10,576 bases of DNA from an uncultured Lachnospiraceae bacterium (GTDB taxonomy: Bacteria > Bacillota_A > Clostridia > Lachnospirales > Lachnospiraceae), in the NCBI GenBank assembly GCA_910585855.1, contig CAJUGZ010000148.1:1-10576 (forward strand), given 5' to 3'. This document shows positions 1 through 6,269 of the stretch, piece after piece. Within the stretch, counting starts at the first letter, position 1. Every line of letters starts with the position of its first letter. Made by a program: the position numbers and the translations under genes. Under the pieces are notes generated by a model. It worked only from the letters and a program-made list of their open reading frames with translations, had not been told where the DNA came from and did not search any database.

Positions 1-114
1 CACACACTGCATGGAAGCAGTATGTGAAAAAAATCTTAGATTTTTGAGCAGAAGTTAAGAACTTCTAACTTTTTTCCAAAGTCACTGCAGGCTGCCCACC
101 GTTTTTGCATCTGG
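1..114 (+). repeat. Dispersed repeat family B, copy 1
   Basis: This non-coding block has two relatives at the other end of the window. Bases 1-67 match 10509-10576 in the same orientation, with about five substitutions and a one-base indel. Bases 50-114 match the reverse complement of 10299-10370, including a 19-base identity (GCAGGCTGCCCACCGTTTT, 87-105). The copy begins with a hairpin (1-10 paired with 17-26, one mismatch), followed by AAAAATC/GATTTTT and AGAAGTT/AACTTCT dyads. It may extend left of the window. The family is not recognised; it could be a MITE-like element or a structured RNA. No gene is visible from 1 to 302. An isolated TATAAT (255-260) has no convincing -35 box. Confidence 0.75.
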
Positions 115-302
115 CTGTTTCTTGACCCCGGAACAAAAAAAGAATTTTATTTAAACTTTTATATTTATCCTATTGCAGGAGTTTTACTTATCAAACGAAG
201 TAATAAAATATATTTTTTGCTGTAATCTAATCATCAATTTTGGTAAGATGGGAATATAATTGTAAGAAAATGCGTGATGTGACTATTTCACTTCAGTTGG
301 AA

Positions 303-453
303 TACACAGCCGGAATCCCAAAAAGGTCTGCGCAGGGTCGTCATTTCCCGTCGGCACTTAGGTGCTGTTATTTAGCACCTTATGTGTCCGCTACGAGGAA
401 ATGTTAAGCGAAAGCGGACTCGGAGCAGACCTTTTTGGGATTCCGGCGTCCTC
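303..453 (+). repeat. Structured dispersed repeat family A, copy 1 (candidate ncRNA or MITE)
   Basis: This 151-base element is homologous to 3313-3481. It can fold into a long closing stem P1 (309-331 with 425-447, 23 perfect pairs), P2 (CATTTCC 342-348 with GGAAATG 397-403), P4 (GGCAC 353-357 with GTGTC 384-388) and hairpin P3 (AGGTGCT 360-366 with AGCACCT 374-380). A GNRA-type mini-hairpin, GCGAAAGC, lies at 408-415. CCGCT (388-392) could also pair with AGCGG (413-417), crossing P2 as a pseudoknot. The GNRA loop exists only on the plus strand, which suggests the transcribed strand. The element lies just beyond the 3' end of the lysR-type gene and may also end its transcript. No known RNA family is assigned. 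Confidence 0.8.
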
Positions 454-472
454 ATGGATAAATAAAAGTTTT

Positions 473-1429
473 TCAAATATACTGATTCTTTAATCGCTGA
501 ATAGTATCGGTCTGTAGGTTAGCTGTATATTGGCGCAAGAAATTTCTGCAGTCTTGAATTTCCGGGTTTTTCATGATTTCTTTACGCCAGATTAAAAGAT
601 CCAGATTTACCGCTGTGGACAGGGAGCAGCTTCGGATACACATACCATAGGAATCTATCATATCCAGCGGAATCGGTGATACCCACATATAAGCATCAGG
701 CAGACGCTGCAAAAGATCAATCTGACTGCCCCTGTCATATACATAAATACGGCGGGGAGGCGTACCATGCAAAAGGGGATTAATATGCGCCATACTAAGA
801 GCGAGATTTTGCTGATCTCCGTGAACAATTTCAGTATAACGATATAAATCTTCCTGACTGATAACGGGGAGCAGGGACATTGGATGATCGCTGCGCATAA
901 TCAGCATCATAGTAAACTCCATTAACCGTTCACAGCAAAGCCCTTTTTGTTCTAATTTTTGATGGTAGTAATTTTGGCAAAATAAAGGCAGACGGATGAT
1001 ACCTAATGCACTTTCTCCGCAAAGAACTTGTTCAATTACTTCATCTGTATTGGTTTCATGCAGGCGCAGAGATAGTTTTTGAGTGGAATCAAAAGTATGA
1101 TTCATCCATTCTGATACAGCACGTACACAATAGGATGCTCGGCATACAGAAAAACCTATAGAATACACCTCTTCTGACTTTTTTCCGATCTGTTCTAGTT
1201 TTTCCATTTTTGCGATAATATCTCCTGCGCAGGCAATAAACTGTTCTCCCTGTAATGTCAGTTTTACTCCAGAAGGTGTACGGTCAAAGATAGTAATATG
1301 CAGTTCTTTTTCTACTTCACGTATCATATTGCTTAGATTAGACTGTGCACGAAAAAGTATACGGGAAGCTTTTGTAATAGAGCCCTCCTGAGCAATAGTA
1401 AGAATATTTTTCATCTGCTGCAGTGTCAT
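473..1429 (-). CDS. LysR-family transcriptional regulator
   Basis: The product is a LysR-type DNA-binding regulator of 318 residues, the usual size for the family. An N-terminal winged helix-turn-helix is visible at about residues 3-62 (MTLQQMKNILTIAQEGSITK onward, with the recognition region near RAQSNLSNMIREVE). The effector-binding domain follows from about residue 88. I chose ATG 1429 because family members typically begin MTLxQ. A TTG two codons upstream (1435) is also possible; the AAAGGAA at 1441-1447 lies 5 bases from the TTG and 11 from the ATG. The gene is divergent from the opine dehydrogenase gene across 194 bases, the classic arrangement in which a LysR protein controls its neighbour and itself. 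The effector is unknown; an opine or amino/keto acid is a guess from context. Confidence 0.93.
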   Translation of the reverse strand: MTLQQMKNILTIAQEGSITKASRILFRAQSNLSNMIREVEKELHITIFDRTPSGVKLTLQGEQFIACAGDIIAKMEKLEQIGKKSEEVYSIGFSVCRASYCVRAVSEWMNHTFDSTQKLSLRLHETNTDEVIEQVLCGESALGIIRLPLFCQNYYHQKLEQKGLCCERLMEFTMMLIMRSDHPMSLLPVISQEDLYRYTEIVHGDQQNLALSMAHINPLLHGTPPRRIYVYDRGSQIDLLQRLPDAYMWVSPIPLDMIDSYGMCIRSCSLSTAVNLDLLIWRKEIMKNPEIQDCRNFLRQYTANLQTDTIQRLKNQYI

Positions 1430-1506
1430 TGTCAAAACATTTCCTTTCTTTATGGTGGCTTTATTCTTTTACTGTAAGGAGAATAAAAATCTTAAATATA
1501 TTCTAT

Positions 1507-1532
1507 AGGATATATATTTTTTTATATATCCT
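1507..1532. promoter_or_regulatory. Candidate LysR operator (perfect 10-bp dyad)
   Basis: AGGATATATA (1507-1516) and TATATATCCT (1523-1532) form a perfect inverted repeat around TTTTTT. The dyad lies between the divergent lysR-type and opine dehydrogenase genes, about 45 bases upstream of the proposed operon -10 box. LysR proteins typically bind AT-rich interrupted dyads in such positions. Assignment to this regulator is inference. Confidence 0.45.
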
Positions 1533-1568
1533 GCTATTGATTATATATTATCTGTTGCTTTTTTCAAG

Positions 1569-1577
1569 TGGTATGAT
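1569..1577 (+). promoter_or_regulatory. Extended -10 promoter of the opine dehydrogenase operon
   Basis: TGGTATGAT fits an extended -10 element (TGn plus TATGAT at 1572-1577). The -35 region at the right distance (TATCTG, 1549-1554) is poor, which fits an activator-dependent promoter. Transcription would start near 1584, about 40 bases before the ATG. Confidence 0.45.
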
Positions 1578-1623
1578 AAATGCATAAATAAAATTTTATA
1601 AAATATAAAAAGGAGGATTTTTC

Positions 1624-2703
1624 ATGTCTGTTTCTGTTGCAGTGCTTGGCGGAGGCAATGGCGGTCATGCAGCCGCTGCAGATTTGACCTACCGTGGATT
1701 TGAAGTTCATTTATATGAAGATGCACGCTTTGCATCGAATATGCAGAAAGTGTTTGACACACGTAAAATTACTATGGCTGGCGCAGCCGGTAATGGAGAG
1801 GTTACTTTAGCTATGGTAACTTCTGATTTGGCACAGGCTATTAAAGGTGTAAAATATATTTTTCTGGCAGTTCCTGCTTTTGCTCATGATGGCTATGCAG
1901 AAAAACTGGCGCAGTTAGTACAGCCCGGTCAGGTTATCACTATACTTCCGGGAGCTTTTAACAGTCTGCTCTTCTGGAAAAAATTAAAAGAAAATGGGGT
2001 TACAGATGTAGTAGTAGCAGAAACCAACACTCTGCCTTATGCTACCAGACTGCGTGCCCCCGGCGAAACTCTGATTATGAGTTTATTTAATCCTTTAAAA
2101 ATTGGTGTAATGCCTGCTTCAAAAACAGAGGAAACAGTAGAAGAACTTAAACAGTTTTATCCGCAGTTAGAAGCAGTAGAGAGTGTAATTGCCTGTGGTC
2201 TTTCCAGCCTAAATCCGATTATCCATGTTCCCGGCTGTATCCTAAATGCAGGTCATATTGAACAGGCAAAAGGTGAATTTTATTTCTATACAGAAGGATT
2301 TTCTTCCTGTGTTGCTCATGCTACTGAGGCAGTAGATAAGGAACGTATCGCTCTATTGCAGCGCTTTGGTTATCACAGCGATATTGCAGCTCATGGTATA
2401 GGTGGTGCAGTGGTTACAGATGACATTCAAGAAGCAATCGCAGGCGATCCGAACTTTGCAAAAATCAAAGGTCCTGCCGATTTAAAAAACCGCTATTTTT
2501 CAGAAGATATTCCTTATGGTATTGCACCATGGGCAAAACTTGCTCATGCCATGAATGTACCAACTCCGTTAATGGATAGCTTAATTTATATTGGTACTTC
2601 AATTTTGGGTTTTGATTGCTGGGAAAAGGGATATTCTTTAGAAGATCTTGGCATTGCAGATATGAGTGTAGAAAAATTGAAGATATATTTACAAAATGGT
2701 TAA
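1624..2703 (+). CDS. Opine dehydrogenase (NAD/NADP octopine/nopaline dehydrogenase family)
   Basis: This is a predicted cytoplasmic NAD(P)-dependent oxidoreductase of 359 residues, the normal length. The family reductively condenses an amino acid with a 2-oxo acid into a secondary-amine opine, or runs the reverse reaction. The N-terminal Rossmann fold is clear: hydrophobic strand VSVAVL, then GGGNGGHA (residues 9-16), then an acidic residue after beta-2 (E32). ETNTLPYATR (133-142) is typical of the family. NPIIHVPG (197-204) begins the all-helical C-terminal octopine-dehydrogenase domain, where His201 is the likely catalytic histidine. RYFSEDIPYG (290-299) and the PTPLMDSL segment (313-320) are also family-like. 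AGGAGG (1611-1616) lies 7 bases before the ATG. The gene is first in an operon with the flavin-reductase-like gene. Substrates cannot be read from sequence. Confidence 0.9.
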   Translation: MSVSVAVLGGGNGGHAAAADLTYRGFEVHLYEDARFASNMQKVFDTRKITMAGAAGNGEVTLAMVTSDLAQAIKGVKYIFLAVPAFAHDGYAEKLAQLVQPGQVITILPGAFNSLLFWKKLKENGVTDVVVAETNTLPYATRLRAPGETLIMSLFNPLKIGVMPASKTEETVEELKQFYPQLEAVESVIACGLSSLNPIIHVPGCILNAGHIEQAKGEFYFYTEGFSSCVAHATEAVDKERIALLQRFGYHSDIAAHGIGGAVVTDDIQEAIAGDPNFAKIKGPADLKNRYFSEDIPYGIAPWAKLAHAMNVPTPLMDSLIYIGTSILGFDCWEKGYSLEDLGIADMSVEKLKIYLQNG

Positions 2704-2756
2704 TCAAGCACACAAATTATTACATTAAAGTTATATGAGGGAAGGAATAAAAAATT

Positions 2757-3293
2757 ATGTCATTTCATTCAATCGAACCATCACAACTTGATGAAAATCT
2801 ATTTCAATTAATTGGCAAGGAATGGTTTTTAATGTCTGCCGAAAAAGACGGACGTGTCAATCCGATGACTGTAGCTTGGGCTACAATGGGTATTTTATGG
2901 CAAAAGCCGGTTGTTATTTGTGCTGTACGCCCAGAACGTTTTACTCGTGAATTTTTAGATGCTTCAGAAGTATTTAGTCTTTCCGTCTTTGATAAAAGCT
3001 GGAAAAAGATGTTGGGCTACTGTGGTACAGTTTCCGGTCGTGATGAGGACAAAGTAGAAAAATCCGGTCTGACCGTAGTTCACAAAGAAAATGTTCCATA
3101 CTTTGAAGAAAACCGCATGGCATTTTTATGCCGCAAATTATGCGTAACTCCTTTAGCAGAACAGGATTTTCTTGGAGATACTGCTTTTACTGGAAAATGG
3201 TATGGCGGCGAAAATAATGCAGACGGTACTGGCGGAGGCTATCATCTACTCTATATCGCTGAAATTACCGACATCTTAATAAAAGATAATTAA
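2757..3293 (+). CDS. Flavin reductase-like FMN-binding split-barrel protein
   Basis: The 178-residue product resembles the flavin reductase-like family, which binds FMN in a split beta-barrel and uses NAD(P)H to reduce flavin or another small acceptor. Supporting segments are NPMTVAWATMGILWQKPVVI (35-54), the following RPERFTREFL (58-67), GTVSGRDEDK (90-99, the loop expected near the flavin) and the C-terminal strand HLLYIAEI (163-170). There is no signal peptide, so it is probably cytoplasmic. GAGGGAAGGA (2737-2746) serves as ribosome binding site, about 10 bases from the ATG. Only 53 bases separate it from the opine dehydrogenase gene, so the two are probably co-transcribed under the divergent LysR regulator. 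The actual acceptor is unknown; the pairing suggests a shared redox step in using or making an amino-acid conjugate. Confidence 0.85.
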   Translation: MSFHSIEPSQLDENLFQLIGKEWFLMSAEKDGRVNPMTVAWATMGILWQKPVVICAVRPERFTREFLDASEVFSLSVFDKSWKKMLGYCGTVSGRDEDKVEKSGLTVVHKENVPYFEENRMAFLCRKLCVTPLAEQDFLGDTAFTGKWYGGENNADGTGGGYHLLYIAEITDILIKDN

Positions 3294-3312
3294 AAAAATT
3301 TTTTATTTAAAG

Positions 3313-3481
3313 TACACAGCCGAAAGCTAAATGGAGTAGTGCTATGCAGAGTTATCATTTCCCGTCGGCACTTAGGCACGGTATTGTTGTGTTTTCGTGC
3401 CTTATGTGTCCGCTATGAAAATAGGAAATGCTAAGCGCAAGCGAGCCCGGAATAGAACGCCATTTGGCTTTCGGCGTCCTC
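3313..3481 (+). repeat. Structured dispersed repeat family A, copy 2 (candidate ncRNA or MITE)
   Basis: This 169-base element lies between two convergent genes. Blocks 3355-3376, 3400-3415 and 3423-3430 are identical to 341-362, 378-393 and 396-403. The ends TACACAGCCG and CGGCGTCCTC are shared too. Its helices differ in sequence from copy 1 but form in the same places: P1 (3319-3334 with 3460-3475, 16 pairs including one G-U), P2 (3356-3362 with 3424-3430), P4 (3367-3371 with 3406-3410) and P3 (AGGCACG 3374-3380 with CGTGCCT 3396-3402). The mini-hairpin loop is GCAA here and GAAA in copy 1; both are GNRA. On the plus strand it would sit in the 3' untranslated region of the opine dehydrogenase operon, and it may double as a transcription barrier for the metallophosphoesterase gene. 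Confidence 0.82.
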
Positions 3482-3500
3482 CTTTTGAGAACTTCTTTTA

Positions 3501-4139
3501 TTAAGATGATTCCATAGGATATTCTACCACATAATACTCATAAGCATTGATTACCGTAGTATTTCCAAACCGATCTTCCCGTTTAAAATTTCTGCCATAA
3601 TTGGCATGAACATGTCCATGAAAGAAAAACTTCGGTTCATATTTTTCCATTAATTTTCGAAAAGCTGCAAATCCCCGATGCGGTCGATCTTCCATATCGT
3701 TGACTTGGTAAGCAGGGGCATGTGTAACAAGTATATCAAATCCTTTGTGTTTCCACAATTTCCACCAAAGTTTCCAAATTCGCCGCTGCATTTGCTGTTC
3801 GCTGTATTGATTAGGAGCGCCGGGAATATATTCCATAGAGCCTCCCAATCCGAGAATTCGCACTCCTTTGTATACAAAAATACTGTCTTCAATACAGATA
3901 CATCCCTCCGGTGGTCTTTCTTCATATCGTCCATCATGGTTTCCTTTTACATAGAGCACAGGCACATGACAAAGTGTGGCGAAAAAAACCAGATAATTCG
4001 GATCTAAGTCACCGCAGGAGATGATTAAATCAATATCTTTCATCTTTTCTGGTTCGTAATAGTCATATAGAGATTTGGATTTTTGATCTGCCAAAACCAT
4101 AATATTCATACTATTGTTTTTCTGTGTTGGTTGTTTCAT
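3501..4139 (-). CDS. Metallophosphoesterase (calcineurin-like), atypical motif I
   Basis: The 212-residue product has a calcineurin-like phosphoesterase core, whose relatives hydrolyse phosphomonoesters or phosphodiesters with two metal ions. Visible motifs are GDLDPNY (43-49), GNHDGR (66-71), VTHAP (138-142) and HGHVH (174-178). Motif I, normally D-x-H, reads ADQKS (Asp18, Lys20), so the first metal-binding histidine is absent. As far as I recall, related clostridial proteins share this change, but I cannot check that here. The start at 4139 lies inside the upstream binding-protein gene (29-base overlap), implying translational coupling. Met11 (4109) is an alternative start but has no ribosome binding site. 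No signal peptide is present, so the protein is probably cytoplasmic. The substrate is unknown. Confidence 0.88.
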   Translation of the reverse strand: MKQPTQKNNSMNIMVLADQKSKSLYDYYEPEKMKDIDLIISCGDLDPNYLVFFATLCHVPVLYVKGNHDGRYEERPPEGCICIEDSIFVYKGVRILGLGGSMEYIPGAPNQYSEQQMQRRIWKLWWKLWKHKGFDILVTHAPAYQVNDMEDRPHRGFAAFRKLMEKYEPKFFFHGHVHANYGRNFKREDRFGNTTVINAYEYYVVEYPMESS

Positions 4140-6060
4140 CGATTTTTACGCCCTGAAGCTGTACCAGCGTCTGAGCTTCCTCCGTTAATTCTTCAAATTC
4201 GGGAATTTGTCCTACCACGTTTTCTACTAACCAATCCATTGTAATAATATCTTCTGCTTCTAAAGTTTTTCCCTCTTCGCATCGAATCATTCCGTCTTGA
4301 GAGTAAATCCGTCCGTCAAAAGGATGAAAATCACCGGCACAAATGGATTTCTTTAAAAATTCAATCAGACGATGTGTTCCATGAGGCATATCTTTAGAAC
4401 AAATCACATCAATTACATCTGCCGACATACCCCACCAGTAATTAACAGCTTTTTTTCCTTTTTGTGCATTGGTTTCACTGTTATTGCTCATTAGATTTTT
4501 TACAATTCGTTCATAAAATTTGCCCCAATGCCAAATAGGAGTGGCAAGATTTTCTAACGTGCCATTTTCATTTTTTCGATAGAGTCCATATTCCCGGGAA
4601 GCCCGCTGCGGTGTAATAACATCGTGATCGGAAATAAAAATAATCCCTTCCTGATCAAGTCGCTCCCTTGCATTAACGCCTTTCACTTTTGACCATACCA
4701 GATGAACTTTGACATAGGGATTGATCATTTTTGCACCCAATGCAAAAGCATTGATATTTGCGATTGTCCCATAGATTGGGTATTCTGCAATATATCCTAG
4801 CCGTTCGGTTCGGGAGAGTGCGGCGGCAATCGCACCAATTAAAAATTTCGATTCATACATTCTGGCAAAGTAAGTAAAGATAGAAGAGTAGGACATTTTA
4901 ATCGAACAGTTAAAAATCTTTACTTTCGGATGCTGAATTGCGGAACGTACGCTTTGATTTACCATTTGAATAGCCGTAGTGAAAATCAAACTGCATCCAT
5001 TTGCAATCGCTTCCTCAATCGCAGCTTCTACATCGGCGTCTGTATCAGCTTTGTCAAATGCCATTGTTTTTATTTTTCCGTTAAAAATCTGCTCTAAATG
5101 CAGTCTTCCTAGTTCATGCGCATAAGTCCAGCTAGATGTTTCGGTTGTCTTTGGATAGATAAATGCAATTTTTGTTACTTCTGGAATGAGATTGCTGAGT
5201 GTTCCTGTAGGAAGAATACGGTTGAGAAAGGAAGATTTTTCTGTTTCCGGGTTTTGGATGAGTTCAACCTGACCGCCTTTATCTGCAAGTCGGATTTCGT
5301 TCCAAGTTTTTTGAAGTGCTTGGTATATTTCTCGATCGGTTTCTTCCTTTACTTTATCATAACCGTAAATTTCGATATAGATTAAAAAAGCATCCGAAAC
5401 ATTCATTTCAAGTTTTTCTCCGCCAGCCATGCGAAATGCCTTTTCAAATCGGATATAGGCGGAATGAAAATGCAGCCGTTCGTCTTCTTCCCAAACTTCT
5501 CCTTCTTTTTTTCCTATTAATTTTAAAAGTTTTTTATAGCTTCCTTCTTTACTGAACCAGACATCATAGTTTTGGGCAACCTGATAAAAATCCAAAAATT
5601 CATAGTAAAGCCGGTTTTCTTTTTCTTCTGTCTTTTTTGGAACTAATCGAATTACCGTTCCGGTAATATTATAAGTTTCTAAAAATTTCATAACACTGAC
5701 CCGCTTATTGCCCTCTTGTACATAAAATTGATTCATAAATTCATAAGCAACAATTGGATCTTGAATTCCTTCATTGATTTGATATTTGTAAAGGGAGATC
5801 CATTTCATGCCAAATTCGGAGTCGTCTGGAAGAAGCGGCATAAAATTATTGGCGAATGCGTTGCTGCGTCCTGCCGTTTTTGTTCCGATAATTTTCTTTA
5901 ATGGAATATCCATCAGACCCAGATCAATCGTAGCTACGATTTCTGTATAAGATAAAATATCATCCAGTGCTGGAAGGTAGGGGTATTTTCCTTTGATCAG
6001 AGCAGATTGATAACTCTGTCTTCCCTGTTTTAGTGCGGTTATATATTCCTTTGATGCCAT
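4111..6060 (-). CDS. ParB/Srx-like domain fused to BMP/PnrA-type ligand-binding domain, no signal peptide
   Basis: The 649-residue product is roughly twice the length of an ordinary BMP-family (Med/PnrA-like) substrate-binding protein. The N-terminal part (about 1-130) carries DIPLKKIIGTKTAGRSNAFA (51-70) and EGNKRVSVMKF (116-126), which resemble the ParB/sulfiredoxin fold with its G-[NH]-[KH]-R nucleotide-binding turn. A helical linker (about 150-285) follows. The BMP-like periplasmic-binding fold runs from about residue 293 (TKIAFIYPK, WTYAHELGR at 311-319, FTTA at 360-363) to FHPFDGRIYSQDG (578-590). The N-terminus has no signal sequence, lipobox or membrane segment, so the ligand-binding fold is probably cytoplasmic, perhaps as a nucleoside or purine sensor rather than a transporter subunit. 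AGGAGG (6069-6074) lies 8 bases before ATG 6060. It is co-transcribed with the overlapping metallophosphoesterase gene; no ABC transporter genes are nearby. Confidence 0.8.
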   Translation of the reverse strand: MASKEYITALKQGRQSYQSALIKGKYPYLPALDDILSYTEIVATIDLGLMDIPLKKIIGTKTAGRSNAFANNFMPLLPDDSEFGMKWISLYKYQINEGIQDPIVAYEFMNQFYVQEGNKRVSVMKFLETYNITGTVIRLVPKKTEEKENRLYYEFLDFYQVAQNYDVWFSKEGSYKKLLKLIGKKEGEVWEEDERLHFHSAYIRFEKAFRMAGGEKLEMNVSDAFLIYIEIYGYDKVKEETDREIYQALQKTWNEIRLADKGGQVELIQNPETEKSSFLNRILPTGTLSNLIPEVTKIAFIYPKTTETSSWTYAHELGRLHLEQIFNGKIKTMAFDKADTDADVEAAIEEAIANGCSLIFTTAIQMVNQSVRSAIQHPKVKIFNCSIKMSYSSIFTYFARMYESKFLIGAIAAALSRTERLGYIAEYPIYGTIANINAFALGAKMINPYVKVHLVWSKVKGVNARERLDQEGIIFISDHDVITPQRASREYGLYRKNENGTLENLATPIWHWGKFYERIVKNLMSNNSETNAQKGKKAVNYWWGMSADVIDVICSKDMPHGTHRLIEFLKKSICAGDFHPFDGRIYSQDGMIRCEEGKTLEAEDIITMDWLVENVVGQIPEFEELTEEAQTLVQLQGVKIDETTNTEKQ

Positions 6061-6147
6061 AATAAAATCCTCCTAAATAAATTTGTTATTTTTCAATGAT
6101 ATTATTTTATTCCCAATTTGAAAAATATAGTAGTTAGAGTAAAGGGT

Positions 6148-6185
6148 AAATTTAGAAAAGAGTAAATTTAGAAAAAATTTAGAAA
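6148..6185. repeat. Three direct copies of AAATTTAGAAA
   Basis: AAATTTAGAAA occurs at 6148-6158, 6164-6174 and 6175-6185, about 90-125 bases upstream of the binding-protein gene. Spacings of 16 and 11 bases fit neither a clean helical phase nor a strict tandem. It may be a regulator site cluster or simple AT-rich slippage. No convincing promoter could be fixed in 6075-6200. Confidence 0.4.
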
Positions 6186-6213
6186 TAAGTAAGTTTGGAT
6201 TATTTTTTTATAG

Positions 6214-6252
6214 CAGACACGAAGGCTTTCTGGTTTAATGCCTTCGTGTCTG
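6214..6252 (-). terminator. 13-bp stem-loop after the chemoreceptor gene (terminator or mRNA 3' stabiliser)
   Basis: CAGACACGAAGGC (6214-6226) pairs perfectly with GCCTTCGTGTCTG (6240-6252) around a 13-base loop, 17 bases past the chemoreceptor stop codon. On the minus (gene) strand the stem is followed by CTATAAAAAAATAATCC, which has no U tract, so it is not a canonical intrinsic terminator for that gene. It may protect the mRNA end or need a factor. Confidence 0.55.
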
Positions 6253-6269
6253 TAGAAATTATTTTCCGT

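Noticed and set aside
303..453. Repeat A as a simple Rho-independent terminator
   Set aside because: It has a multi-helix structure with conserved internal blocks and no T tract after the closing stem. It may block transcription, but that does not explain the conserved core.
3650..4007. Overlapping reading frames on both strands inside the metallophosphoesterase gene
   Set aside because: They have no recognisable domains and no ribosome binding sites, and they lie fully within a gene with clear motifs.
5116..5901. Short plus-strand reading frames antisense to the BMP-like gene
   Set aside because: They are rich in Cys, Phe and Leu as expected for antisense of a coding frame, and have no initiation signals.
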